Origin: Azospirillum brasilense
Lineage (GTDB): Bacteria > Pseudomonadota > Alphaproteobacteria > Azospirillales > Azospirillaceae
NCBI RefSeq assembly: GCF_005222205.1
Contig: NZ_CP032346.1
Span: 1,125,001-1,189,000 of the forward strand
DNA: 64,000 bases
Direction: 5' to 3'
Positions 37,201 to 45,384 of this stretch are shown piece after piece. Every line of letters begins with the position of its first letter. Position 1 is the first letter of the stretch. Below the pieces are notes generated by a model, which was not told the origin of the DNA, did no database searches, and was given only the letters and a program-made list of their open reading frames with translations. The position numbers and the translations under genes were made by a program.

Positions 37201-38062
37201 CACCCGTCTGGCCGACCGTCAGGTCACGCCCCGCGGCTTGCCGACCCCGGTCTGGGCGGGCGGGAACCCGGACGGCCTGACCATCCTGCTGCACGACGAG
37301 CAGGGGCTCGGCGACGGCATCCAGTTCGTCCGCTACGCCCCCCTGTTGCGCCGCCGGGGTGCCCGGGTGATCGTCGAGTGCGACGACCGTCTCGTCCGCC
37401 TGTTCGCCACGCTCCCCGGCGTGGACGGGGTCGTCGGCCGGTCCGACGCAACGCCGCCGCACGACGCCCACGCCGCTCTGCTCAGCCTGCCGCACTGTCT
37501 CGACACCACGCTGGCGACCGTTCCGGCCGAGGTCCCCTACCTGCACGCCGAACCGGCGCTGACGACGGCCTGGGCGATGCGCCTGGGGCCGCGGACGGGG
37601 CTGCGGGTCGGGCTGGTGTGGGCCGGCAACCCCGAGTTCAAGGACGACCGTCGGCGCTCGCCGGGGCTGGCCGCCCTGCGGCCGCTGCTCGACGTTCCGG
37701 GCGTCGCAGTCTTTGGCTTGCAAATGGGGGCTGGGCGGCAGGATCTGGACCGCTGCGGGCCGCTGCCATCGTCCTTCACCGACCTCGGCGCGGAGATCGC
37801 CGACTTCGCCGACACCGCGGCGATCATGGAGAATCTCGACCTCGTCATCAGCTCCTGCACGGCACCGGCCCATCTCGCCGGGGCGCTCGGCCGCCCGGTC
37901 TGGACGCTGTTGCCGGACATCGCCGACTGGCGCTGGCTGGAGCGTGGCGACACCTCTCCCTGGTATCCGACCATGCGCCTGTTCCGCCAGACGAGGTCGG
38001 GCGACTGGACGTCCGTGGTCGCCGGCGTGCGGGAGGCGCTGGAACAGCTGGTGGCTGCATAG
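34259..38062 (+). CDS. Four-module protein: GT4 - GT17 - TPR - GT9-like
   Basis: A 1,267-residue cytoplasmic protein. Residues 1-390: a GT4 domain (PLGGSQSALCYLAEAL; ETSCIAVMEALAAGCLVV). Residues ~487-700: a GT17 domain, the N-acetylglucosaminyltransferase III-like family, with RRIYDCFQFYNELDLLEVRL, VEATFTHAGDPKPL, VSDADEI near 587 and WHFTWMGG. Residues ~760-970: TPR repeats. Residues ~985-1267: a GT9-like domain with HDEQGLGDGIQFVRYAP near 1012. Such a combination in one chain suggests an assembly-line enzyme that adds several sugars to one acceptor held by the TPRs; this is inference. The chosen ATG gives the natural GT4 start MTVKIAFLDP. No clear ribosome-binding site precedes it. Confidence 0.85.
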   Translation: MTVKIAFLDPAGGDYTPDTPRLRPLGGSQSALCYLAEALAAAGVATTGLATGLEVTLINGTRTPGVVRGVRCLPAGAVSWEGMRAFDVVVLLNGCPTEALIRLRAALDGGQKLILWMQHAVDQPAAQCVAEPEARACWDGYAFVSRWQMDGYRAAFGLDRRLCRILRNGVAPAFAGLFPEGVDIRAAKPWPPVLAYTSTPFRGLDVLLDSVPRLRAAIPGTTVRVFSSLDGYQVPADQDPYTALYRRCRETVGVEYVGAVSQSALAEALRGATALAYPNRFAETSCIAVMEALAAGCLVVSSALGALPETTAGFARLIPVPDDPAEHAARFAEAARTALLQWRDDGAATERRLREQVDHVAAAMTWPGQAADWLAWFEALRSDRKGRAAPAKEAAAVTADLAEAQQRLLGALGAHLNARPPADGEQAWRAEARALIALVEQSLRLDHNTEENRSAVWTTLRGFDAWFAYVTTLTDTPPPAAPPPGGRRIYDCFQFYNELDLLEVRLAELDAVVDRFVLVEATFTHAGDPKPLHYAENRARFAAYADKIIHVVVDDDPGGFAWQREAHQRDAIIRGLEGCDPTDMIIVSDADEILRPWVMERLRREPDDGRSLFAPHLDIFLYFLDRKAPDPWVSVAAAPWELIRRIGANRARYLTKLGHGRVVPDAGWHFTWMGGIERFRAKLQAFAHREMIADFDQDPAANRERLDRFYATGRFDGGAVPGMWTSLAPVPIDAGFPRMIRERIDHFRALGWLSPDAGPPVPKEPIADSGSEHRRALVLDPASIDAFHALAMERLARNAPEEADGPLRRCVVLDPFGTFHRSHLAHTLLMRQRYGEAEGVLRELVRLAPDDHRARANLGTALKNLGRHDAAVGAGRSALALAPAEPGVLSNLGLALSLRSGGDEAAARVLRRAVAIDPDFTSARLNLGVVLSKLRRIGEAEAQCRRVLDRDPNHAEAHTLLGTCLLLRGELEAGFREYEWRTRLADRQVTPRGLPTPVWAGGNPDGLTILLHDEQGLGDGIQFVRYAPLLRRRGARVIVECDDRLVRLFATLPGVDGVVGRSDATPPHDAHAALLSLPHCLDTTLATVPAEVPYLHAEPALTTAWAMRLGPRTGLRVGLVWAGNPEFKDDRRRSPGLAALRPLLDVPGVAVFGLQMGAGRQDLDRCGPLPSSFTDLGAEIADFADTAAIMENLDLVISSCTAPAHLAGALGRPVWTLLPDIADWRWLERGDTSPWYPTMRLFRQTRSGDWTSVVAGVREALEQLVAA
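37772..37863 (+). repeat. 92-bp inverted repeat, right copy
   Basis: Inverse partner of 28428-28519, identical over all 92 bases. It lies in the last fifth of the four-module glycosyltransferase gene. Confidence 0.95.
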
Positions 38063-38069
38063 GTGACGG

Positions 38070-40007
38070 CTACAGGGGCGGCACCGTGAAGGACGCGGGC
38101 GGCAGGCCGGCGGTGTGGCGGTCCCACATCGTCCGGTAGGCGCGTTCCAGGTGGCGGGTGAAGCGGGGGCTGTCGAACAGCGGCGCCGTCGTCCGCGCGG
38201 CGGCAAGGCGGCGGCGGTAAGCGGCGAGCGTCGCCGAATCGCCGGCCAGCCGCACCGCCAGCGCCTCGTAGCCGTCGACGCTGGTGGTGACCGTCTCCGG
38301 AAGGCCGGCGGCGTTCAGCAGGCCGGCAGCCACGCGCGACGCGAAGGTGTCGCCGATCCGCGTCACCACCGGCAGGCCCATCCACAGGGCATCCGAAACG
38401 GTGGTGTGGCCGGTGTAGGGAAAGCTGTCGAGAAACAGCTCGGCCAAACGGTAGCGGGCGAGGTGCTCGGCCTGCGGCCTGTGGGGGGCAAAGACCAGAC
38501 GGTCGGGCTCGACTCCGCGCCGCGCCGCCTCGCGCCGCAGGTTGTCCACACCGTCCCGGCCGGGGTGCTGCAGCCACAGCACGCTCCCCGGCACCCGCGC
38601 CAGCACGCGCATCCACAGCCCGAACTGCGACGGGGTGATCTTGAACGGCGCGTTGAACGCGCAGAAGACGAAACCGTCCGGCGGCAGGCCGCAGGCGGCG
38701 CGGTCCGGCAGGGGGCCATCCAGCGGCCGGCGCCGGTCGTTGACCTGATAGGAGTCCGGCATAATGACCAGCCGCTCCCGGTAATGGGGCTGATGCTCCG
38801 GCGGCGTGACGAAGCGGTCGCCGATCACGTAGTCCATGACGTCGCCGCCCATCGTCCCCGGATAGCCGAGATAGGCGACCTGGACCGGCGCCAGCCGGCG
38901 CGCCAGCAGGTCGAAGCGGACGTGCCGCGTGTAGCCCTTCAAATCGACCAGGATGTGGACGCCCTCGGCGGCGAGCAGCGCTTGCACCCGCTCCGCATCG
39001 GCGCCGCGGATGTCGTGGAAGGCGTCGAAGGCGGCCTCCAGCCGGCGGCGCATCGGGCTGCCGTCGTCGGGGCCGTAGGAACAGGCGACGACCCGGAAGC
39101 GGTCGCGGTCGTGCAATTCGAACAGCTCCGCCGCCAGGTAGGCGGTGGCGTGCTCGTGGAAGTCAGCGGAGAGGTAGGCGACGGTGAGCCGGCCGCCGTC
39201 ACCGGAGGGGGCGCCGAGGGGGGGCGCGGCTGGAACGACCGCCGCGGCTTGCGGAGGCGCCGCCGGTTGCACCACCGCGCGGTGGAAATGGCGGGCGGCG
39301 CGGTCCTGCTGCGCCGGGCTGGTCTCGATCAGCAGGGTGAGCAACGGCAGGGCGATCCCCCGCCCGCTGTCGATGACCGCCAGGACCTCCCGGCACAGAG
39401 CGTCGTAGTCGCTCCAGTCGCAGTGCGAGAGGGCGGCGTGGAGCCGGTCGCCGAGGGATTCGGTGCGGCCGGGGTCAAGACTGTGGGCCCGCGTGTAGGC
39501 GACGGCCGCCGCGCCCGGTTCGCCGCTGTCGCGCAGCGCGTGGCCGGACTCGCGCCACGCCTCGGCGTCGTCCGGCGCCAGCGCGACCGCCCGGCGAAGA
39601 ACGGCGCGCGCCGTCACGGGCCGGACCGACTCGCGGAGCATCGCGCCCAGAGCGACGATCCGCCCGGCATCGGCCTGTCCGGGGGCCAGCCGGATCGCCC
39701 GCGCCTGAAGCGCCGCCGCCTCGGCAAGACGGCCCCGGCGGCGCAGCAGAAGCGCCAGATTGAAGCAGGCGTCGGCCAGATCCGGCTTCAGCGCGATGGT
39801 GACGGCGAGGTGGCGCTGCGACTCCTCGATCCGACCGAGCGTGAAGGCGGCGACGCCCAGAAGCAAGGACGCGCCGTGGTGGTCCGGCTGGACGGTCAGG
39901 ATCGCGCGGCACACCGCGCCGCACTCGGCGTGCCGGCCGTTCTGATGCAGCGCCAAGGCGTAGCCCAGCGCTTCGGCGGGGGACGCGAAATGCCGGGCCG
40001 TGCTCAT
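38070..40007 (-). CDS. OGT/SPINDLY-like TPR protein glycosyltransferase (GT41)
   Basis: A 645-residue TPR-GT41 protein. TPR repeats occupy ~10-200. The catalytic region starts with VAYLSADFHEHATAYL (about 276), then AYLGYPGTMGGDVMDY, FCAFNAPFKITPSQF (about 452) and DSFPYTGHTTVSDALWMGLP (about 525). These are the hallmarks of O-GlcNAc transferase relatives, which transfer a sugar to Ser/Thr, or to Asn in HMW1C-type enzymes. The ATG at 40007 has GAGGGGAAG just upstream. It is convergent with the four-module gene (7 bp apart) and divergent from the operon beginning at 40146. Confidence 0.9.
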   Translation of the reverse strand: MSTARHFASPAEALGYALALHQNGRHAECGAVCRAILTVQPDHHGASLLLGVAAFTLGRIEESQRHLAVTIALKPDLADACFNLALLLRRRGRLAEAAALQARAIRLAPGQADAGRIVALGAMLRESVRPVTARAVLRRAVALAPDDAEAWRESGHALRDSGEPGAAAVAYTRAHSLDPGRTESLGDRLHAALSHCDWSDYDALCREVLAVIDSGRGIALPLLTLLIETSPAQQDRAARHFHRAVVQPAAPPQAAAVVPAAPPLGAPSGDGGRLTVAYLSADFHEHATAYLAAELFELHDRDRFRVVACSYGPDDGSPMRRRLEAAFDAFHDIRGADAERVQALLAAEGVHILVDLKGYTRHVRFDLLARRLAPVQVAYLGYPGTMGGDVMDYVIGDRFVTPPEHQPHYRERLVIMPDSYQVNDRRRPLDGPLPDRAACGLPPDGFVFCAFNAPFKITPSQFGLWMRVLARVPGSVLWLQHPGRDGVDNLRREAARRGVEPDRLVFAPHRPQAEHLARYRLAELFLDSFPYTGHTTVSDALWMGLPVVTRIGDTFASRVAAGLLNAAGLPETVTTSVDGYEALAVRLAGDSATLAAYRRRLAAARTTAPLFDSPRFTRHLERAYRTMWDRHTAGLPPASFTVPPL

Positions 40008-40145
40008 GCTTCCCCTCGGTGCCGCCGTCCCTCCCGTGCCATCATGGAGGCGTGCCAAGCGTGAATTCGTCGGGAAAAGGGTTACCATCGGGCGCGGCAA
40101 TTCCAAACCCATTTGCCGGATCGACCGATTGGATGGAGAGGGTGG

Positions 40146-41657
40146 GTGATCGAGGCGACGTTCGACGGGGCCGGCGAAGCGTTCGACCGGTGCTTCGGCT
40201 CCGGACTGCGTCATGTCGGCGCCGGATCGCTGGAGGCGGCGGCCTGCTCCTTCCGAACGGCGGCGGCGATCCGGCCGGAGCATCCGGTGGTCTGGTTCGT
40301 TCTGGGACTGGTGCTGCGCGGCCTGGGACGCGGGGACGGCGCGAGGCTGGCGCTGCGGACCGCCCTCCATCTGCGGCCGGACGACGCCGACACGCTGTTC
40401 CAGTGGGCGTCGCTGCTCATCGAGCGCCGTCTGCCCGGCGAGGCGGTGGCGCCGCTCCGCCGTCTCGTGGCGTTGCGGCCCGGTCACCCGGACGCGGCGT
40501 TCAGCCTCGGCAACGCGCTGATGGCCGTGGACGAGCCCGAACGGGCCGAATCCGCCTACCGGCTGGCCGTGCTTCTGGATCCCGGTTCGGCGGCGGCCAA
40601 CAACAACCTGGGAGCGGCGTTCCTGTCCCAATGCCGACCGGAGGATGCCGCCGTGAGCTACCGGCGGGCCGTCCGGCTTGAGCCGGGCTCCGCCGAGCAT
40701 CACAAGAATCTCGGCGTCAGCCTGCTCACCGCCGGACACTTCGCGGAGGGCACCGCCGAGTACGAATGGCGCAGCCGGCAGGCCGTCTGGCAATGGAACC
40801 GCGACTGCCCCGGCACACCGCTGTGGGACGGCGGCCCGCTCGCCGGCAAGACCATCCTGGTCCATTTCGAGCAGGGGCTCGGCGACACCGTGCAGTTCAT
40901 CCGCTACATGCCGGTGCTCAAGGCCATGGGCGCCCGCACGGTCTTCGAATGCCAACCGCCGCTCAAGCGCCTTCTTGCCGACGTTCCGGGCATCGACGCG
41001 CTGGTGGCGCGCGGCGAGCCGCTTCCCGAGGTCGACTGCCTCGTGCCCCTGATGAGCCTTCCCCATCGCTGCCGGACGACGGCGGAGACGATCCCCGGCG
41101 GCGTTCCATACCTGCGGGCCGATCCGGACCGGGCGGCGTTCTGGCGCCGGCGGATCGCCGAGGCGGGGCGGCCGGGCGAGGTCCGGGTGGGCATCCAGTG
41201 GCGCGCCGCGGGGGCCGACCGCTCGATTCCGCTGGAACGCTTCGCGCGCTTGTCGCACCTTTCCGGGGTGCGGCTGTACAGCCTGCAGAAGGCGGATGGA
41301 CCCGGCCGGTGGGAGCGGCCCGACGACCGGCTGGGAATCGTCTCGCTGCCGGACCGGGACGGGAAAGGTGAGGATGAGGGGTTTGTCGACACCGCCGCGA
41401 TCATCGAGGGCATGGACCTGATCGTCGCCTGCGATTCCGTGGTCGGCCACATCGCCGGCGCCATGGGGCGTCCGGTGTTCCTCGCCTTGCCGTGGCTGGG
41501 GGACTGGCGCTGGATGCGCCTCCCCGACCGCACGCCCTGGTACCCGCAGACCCGGCTGTTCCGCATGGCGCGCCGCAACGATTGGGACGGGGTGATGGCC
41601 CGGATCGCCGCCGAGATTGCCGTCCTGGTCGCCCGGCGCGCCGCGGGGCTGTCGTGA
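40146..41657 (+). CDS. TPR - GT9-like glycosyltransferase
   Basis: A 503-residue protein. Residues ~15-200 are TPR repeats (VVWFVLGLVLRGLGRGDGA, SAAANNNLGAAFLSQCR). A GT9-like domain follows with HFEQGLGDTVQFIRYMPVLK at about 241 and AAIIEGMDLIVACDSVVGHI towards the end, then PWYPQTRLFRM. The start is a GTG at 40146 with GAGAGG five bases upstream; a TTG at 40113 is in frame but lacks a site. It is the first of three overlapping plus-strand genes. The role in protein or glycan glycosylation is inferred from fold and neighbours. Confidence 0.84.
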   Translation: MIEATFDGAGEAFDRCFGSGLRHVGAGSLEAAACSFRTAAAIRPEHPVVWFVLGLVLRGLGRGDGARLALRTALHLRPDDADTLFQWASLLIERRLPGEAVAPLRRLVALRPGHPDAAFSLGNALMAVDEPERAESAYRLAVLLDPGSAAANNNLGAAFLSQCRPEDAAVSYRRAVRLEPGSAEHHKNLGVSLLTAGHFAEGTAEYEWRSRQAVWQWNRDCPGTPLWDGGPLAGKTILVHFEQGLGDTVQFIRYMPVLKAMGARTVFECQPPLKRLLADVPGIDALVARGEPLPEVDCLVPLMSLPHRCRTTAETIPGGVPYLRADPDRAAFWRRRIAEAGRPGEVRVGIQWRAAGADRSIPLERFARLSHLSGVRLYSLQKADGPGRWERPDDRLGIVSLPDRDGKGEDEGFVDTAAIIEGMDLIVACDSVVGHIAGAMGRPVFLALPWLGDWRWMRLPDRTPWYPQTRLFRMARRNDWDGVMARIAAEIAVLVARRAAGLS

Positions 41658-43462
41658 CGACTGCCACGATGGCGGGCGTCGAGGCGGCGTCCCGGCTTTA
41701 CCGCGCCGGACGGCTGGCGGAGGCCATCGACGCCTGCCGGGCCGTGCTGGCGGCGGAGCCGGGGCGTTTCGATGCGCTCAACCTGCTCGGCGCCGCGCTG
41801 TTCTCGGTCGGCCAGGACAGCGCCGCCAGGGAGGCACTGTGCGACGCGGTCCGCATCGCTCCGGGGCACGCCACCGCGCTGACCAACCTCTGCGTCGTCC
41901 TGCAACACCGCCGGGAGTGGCACGCCGCCGAGCGCGCCCTGCGCACGCTGATGGCGGTGCAGCCGGAGTCCGCGGCCGTCTGCAGCCGATTGGGCACGGT
42001 GTCGCAGGAAACCGGAGACCTGGACGCGTCCGCCCGGTTCCTGCTGCGCGCCGCGCGCCTCGATCCCGGCCCGAGCGTGCAATGGCACAATCTCGGCCTG
42101 ATCCGGATGCTCGCCGGCGACATGGCGGCGGCGTCCCAGGATTTGCGCCGGGCGGTCGCCATCGCGCCCGACGGGGCCGTCGCTCAGGTCCAGCTTGGCG
42201 AAACGCTGCTGCGGCTTGGTCGGGTGGAGGAGGCCGCCGGGGTTTTCAGCCGCGCGCTCCGGCTCGACCCGACCGCCGCCGACGCGGCCAACGGTCTGAC
42301 GCGCTGTGCGCGCTACCGCGCCATCGGATCGGCGGCGCCGGTGTCCGGATCGGTGTCCGGATCGGGGCTGGCGGTCCGGGGCGCCTTCACAAGCGCCACG
42401 GGCTACGGCCGTTTCTGCCAGCGTTTCATCCGGACGTTGCGCCGGCGGGCCGTGCCCCTGCAGGCGATCGGGATCTTCGGTCCGGAATCCTGGGAGGAGG
42501 ATCTCGGCCCGCCGGCTCCCGCCAAGGCCCTGGTGAACTTCCTCATCCCGCTGGCGGTCGAGCGGGTGCCCGGCCTGGCCACGGTGACCTTCACGATGTT
42601 CGAGGGAACCCGGATACCGCCGGCCTGGCGGCGCCAGAGCGAGCACAGCGACCTCATCATCGTGCCCAGTGAATCGTCCCGTGTGGCCTGGGCGGCGCAG
42701 GGCTTCCCGGAGGATCGCCTGCGGGTCTGCCCCTTGGGGGTCGACCCGGAGGACAGTGCCGCCGACGGTCCCGTGCCGACCCTGGTCGATCCGCGCGGAC
42801 GTCGGGTCTCCAGCTACCGGCACCGTTTCCTCAACGTCTCGGATTTCATTCCCCGCAAGAACATCGACGGGCTGCTGCGGGTCTGGCTGCGCGGCACGGC
42901 GTCCACCGACGACGCGGTTCTCATCCTGAAGCTGGGCAACGGGAAAAACCCGGCGTTCGGCGCGGAGCTCGGCGATCTGGTCCGGCGGACGGAGGCCGCC
43001 GTCGGAAAGCGGATGGCCGACGCGGCGCCGGTGGTGCTGATCAACCAGCTCCTGTCGGACGCCGACATGACGGGGCTGATGCGGGCGGCCAACCATTACT
43101 GGAGCATGTCGCATGGCGAAGGTTGGGACCTGCCCCTCTCCAAGGCGGGGGCGATGGGCTTGAGCCTGATCGCGCCGCGCCATTCGGCCTATGTGGATTA
43201 TCTCGACGACCGGGTGGCCCGCCTGATCCCGTCCGCCGTCCGCCCCGCGCGCCTGCCCTACAGCGAGCGGGCCTATCCGCCGTTCCACGGGCTCGACTGG
43301 TGGGACCCGGACGAGGACGCGGCGGCGGACATCCTGACCGCCATCATCCGCAGCGGCGGCACCGACCACCCGTCGGCCCGCGGCCATCTGGTGGAAGGCT
43401 TCTCCTGGAGCCGCGCGGCGGACCGGCTGCTCGCCATCCTCGACGACGCGGGCCTGCGGTGA
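41654..43462 (+). CDS. TPR - GT4 glycosyltransferase
   Basis: A 602-residue fusion of TPR repeats (~residues 5-220, e.g. GPSVQWHNLGLIRMLAGD) with a GT4-type domain. The C-terminal donor-site motif appears as MSHGEGWDLPLSKAGAMGLS (about 487), and the middle contains FLNVSDFIPRKNIDGLLRVW. The GTG start at 41654 overlaps the previous TGA (GTGA), so translation is coupled; an ATG at 41669 is an alternative. The stop overlaps the ATG of the next gene by one base. Substrates are unknown. Confidence 0.82.
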   Translation: MTTATMAGVEAASRLYRAGRLAEAIDACRAVLAAEPGRFDALNLLGAALFSVGQDSAAREALCDAVRIAPGHATALTNLCVVLQHRREWHAAERALRTLMAVQPESAAVCSRLGTVSQETGDLDASARFLLRAARLDPGPSVQWHNLGLIRMLAGDMAAASQDLRRAVAIAPDGAVAQVQLGETLLRLGRVEEAAGVFSRALRLDPTAADAANGLTRCARYRAIGSAAPVSGSVSGSGLAVRGAFTSATGYGRFCQRFIRTLRRRAVPLQAIGIFGPESWEEDLGPPAPAKALVNFLIPLAVERVPGLATVTFTMFEGTRIPPAWRRQSEHSDLIIVPSESSRVAWAAQGFPEDRLRVCPLGVDPEDSAADGPVPTLVDPRGRRVSSYRHRFLNVSDFIPRKNIDGLLRVWLRGTASTDDAVLILKLGNGKNPAFGAELGDLVRRTEAAVGKRMADAAPVVLINQLLSDADMTGLMRAANHYWSMSHGEGWDLPLSKAGAMGLSLIAPRHSAYVDYLDDRVARLIPSAVRPARLPYSERAYPPFHGLDWWDPDEDAAADILTAIIRSGGTDHPSARGHLVEGFSWSRAADRLLAILDDAGLR

Positions 43463-45372
43463 TGGGGATCCCGGCCGAAACGGCGGCGGTGCGGAGCTTC
43501 GCCGCGGCCCTGGACCATCATCAGGCGGGCCGGCTCGCCGCCGCCGAGGCCGGCTACCGGGCGATCCTGCGCGACGATCCCGGGCACGCCCACGCCAACA
43601 ACAATCTGGCCATCCTGCTGCGCGGCATGGGACGGCGGGAGGAAGCCGTCGCCTGCTACCGTCAGGCCATCGCGGCGCTGCCGGACGACGCGCCGATCCG
43701 CAGCAACCTCTCCTGCGCGCTGGCCGACATCGACCGGCCGGCCGAGGCGCTGGCGGCGGTGCGCGTGGCGCTGTCCCTGTCCCCGGACTACGCGGACGCC
43801 TGGTTCAACGCCGGCAACCTCCTGAAGGCGGAGCGGCGCCCCGACCGTGCGCTCGCCGCCTACCGGCGGGCGCTGCGGCTGAAGCCCGGCATGGGCGGGG
43901 CCCACAGCAACATGGGCGACGTCTACCGCGACCTGGGCGAATCGAGCCGCGCCGTGGACTGCTACCGGGCGGCGATGCTGGCGCAGCCCGACCTGCCGCA
44001 ACCCGTCGTCAACCTCGGCGAGGCGCTGAAGGAGCAGGGGCGGATCACCGAGGCCATCGCCGTCTTCGAAAGCGGGATGGAGCGCCACCCCGATCTGGCC
44101 CTGCTCCATTCCAACCTGCTGTTCGCCCTGCACTACACGCCCTGGGTGCCGCCCGAGATCATCGCCCGTGCCCACGCGCACTGGAACGAGCGGCACGCCC
44201 GGCCGCTGATGCCGCCGCACCGGCAATTCCTCAACGACCGCAACCCCGGCCGGCGGCTGCGGGTGGGCTACGTCTCGCCCGACTTCCGTGCCCACGCCTG
44301 CGCCCATTTCATCGAGCCCCTGCTGCGCGAGCACGACCGCGGCGCGGTGGAGATTTTCTGCTACGCCACCTCGACCCATCACGACGCGATCACCGAACGC
44401 TTGAGGCGTCTGGCCGACGGATGGCGGTCGCTGGCCGCGCTCGACGATGCCGCCGCCGCGGCGCTGGTCGAGCGCGACCGCATCGACCTCCTGGTCGATC
44501 TGGCCGGCCACACGGCGCACAGCCGGCCGCTGCTGTTCGCCCGCAAGCCGGCCCCGGTCCAGGTCGCCTGGCTGGGCTATCCCGACACCACCGGCATGCC
44601 GGCGATCGACCACCGACTGACCGACGCGGTCGCCGACCCGCCGGGCCTCACCGACGCCTGGCACGCCGAGCGGCTGGTCCGCCTGCCCAAGGGGTTTCTC
44701 GCCTTCCAGCCGTTGCGCTTCGTCATCCCGCGCGACGAACCGCCGGCGCTGGCCAACGGCTTCGTGACCTTCGGCTCCTTCAACAACGCCGCCAAGGTGA
44801 CGCCGGAGGTGGTGCGGGTCTGGTCGGCCATCCTGGTCCGCGTGCCGTCCGCCCGCCTGATCCTCAAGAGCCGCGCCTTCGGTGACCCGCCGACGCGGGC
44901 GCGCTATCTGCAACAGTTCGTCGGCAACGGCGTGGACCCCGGCCGTGTCGATCTGCTTCCCCCGATGGATGTGATCGATCACCATCTGCGGGCCTACGAC
45001 CGGATCGACATCGGCCTCGACCCCTTCCCCTACAACGGCACCACCACCACCTGCGAGGCGCTGTGGATGGGCGTGCCGGTGATCACGCTCGCCGGCCGCC
45101 ACCACGTCGCGCGGGTGGGCGCCAGCCTGCTGACGCAATGCGGGCTGGCCGAATTCATCGCAACCGACGAGGCGGGCTACGTCGAAACCGCCGTCGCCCT
45201 GGCCGGCGACACCGAGCGCCTGGCCGCGCTGCGCCGCGGCATGACGGAGCGCATGGAGCGTTCGGCGCTCAACGACCATCGCGGCTTCGCGGCGGCCGTC
45301 GAGGCGGCCTATCGCGGCATGTGGCGATCCTGGCTCGGGCGGGAGCGGGACGCGGCGGCGATGGAGTGCTGA
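43462..45372 (+). CDS. OGT/SPINDLY-like TPR protein glycosyltransferase (GT41)
   Basis: A 636-residue TPR-GT41 protein and the second OGT-type enzyme of the island. Seven or so TPRs span ~10-250 (AHANNNLAILLRGMGRREEA, YADAWFNAGNLLKAERRPDR). The catalytic part shows VGYVSPDFRAHACAHF (about 270), AWLGYPDTTGMPAIDH, FGSFNNAAKVTPEVVRVWS (about 437) and DPFPYNGTTTTCEALWMGVP (about 520), the latter being the UDP-sugar-binding segment of OGT. It is the best candidate in the window for direct modification of Ser/Thr on a protein. The start overlaps the preceding stop (TGATG). It converges with the last island gene 12 bp away. Confidence 0.92.
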   Translation: MGIPAETAAVRSFAAALDHHQAGRLAAAEAGYRAILRDDPGHAHANNNLAILLRGMGRREEAVACYRQAIAALPDDAPIRSNLSCALADIDRPAEALAAVRVALSLSPDYADAWFNAGNLLKAERRPDRALAAYRRALRLKPGMGGAHSNMGDVYRDLGESSRAVDCYRAAMLAQPDLPQPVVNLGEALKEQGRITEAIAVFESGMERHPDLALLHSNLLFALHYTPWVPPEIIARAHAHWNERHARPLMPPHRQFLNDRNPGRRLRVGYVSPDFRAHACAHFIEPLLREHDRGAVEIFCYATSTHHDAITERLRRLADGWRSLAALDDAAAAALVERDRIDLLVDLAGHTAHSRPLLFARKPAPVQVAWLGYPDTTGMPAIDHRLTDAVADPPGLTDAWHAERLVRLPKGFLAFQPLRFVIPRDEPPALANGFVTFGSFNNAAKVTPEVVRVWSAILVRVPSARLILKSRAFGDPPTRARYLQQFVGNGVDPGRVDLLPPMDVIDHHLRAYDRIDIGLDPFPYNGTTTTCEALWMGVPVITLAGRHHVARVGASLLTQCGLAEFIATDEAGYVETAVALAGDTERLAALRRGMTERMERSALNDHRGFAAAVEAAYRGMWRSWLGRERDAAAMEC

Positions 45373-45384
45373 GCGCCCGCCGCA

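Noticed and set aside
40008..41450. In-frame upstream extension of the OGT gene at 38070
   Set aside because: It runs antisense through the TPR-GT9 gene at 40146; the ATG at 40007 has a good ribosome-binding site and gives a normal TPR start.
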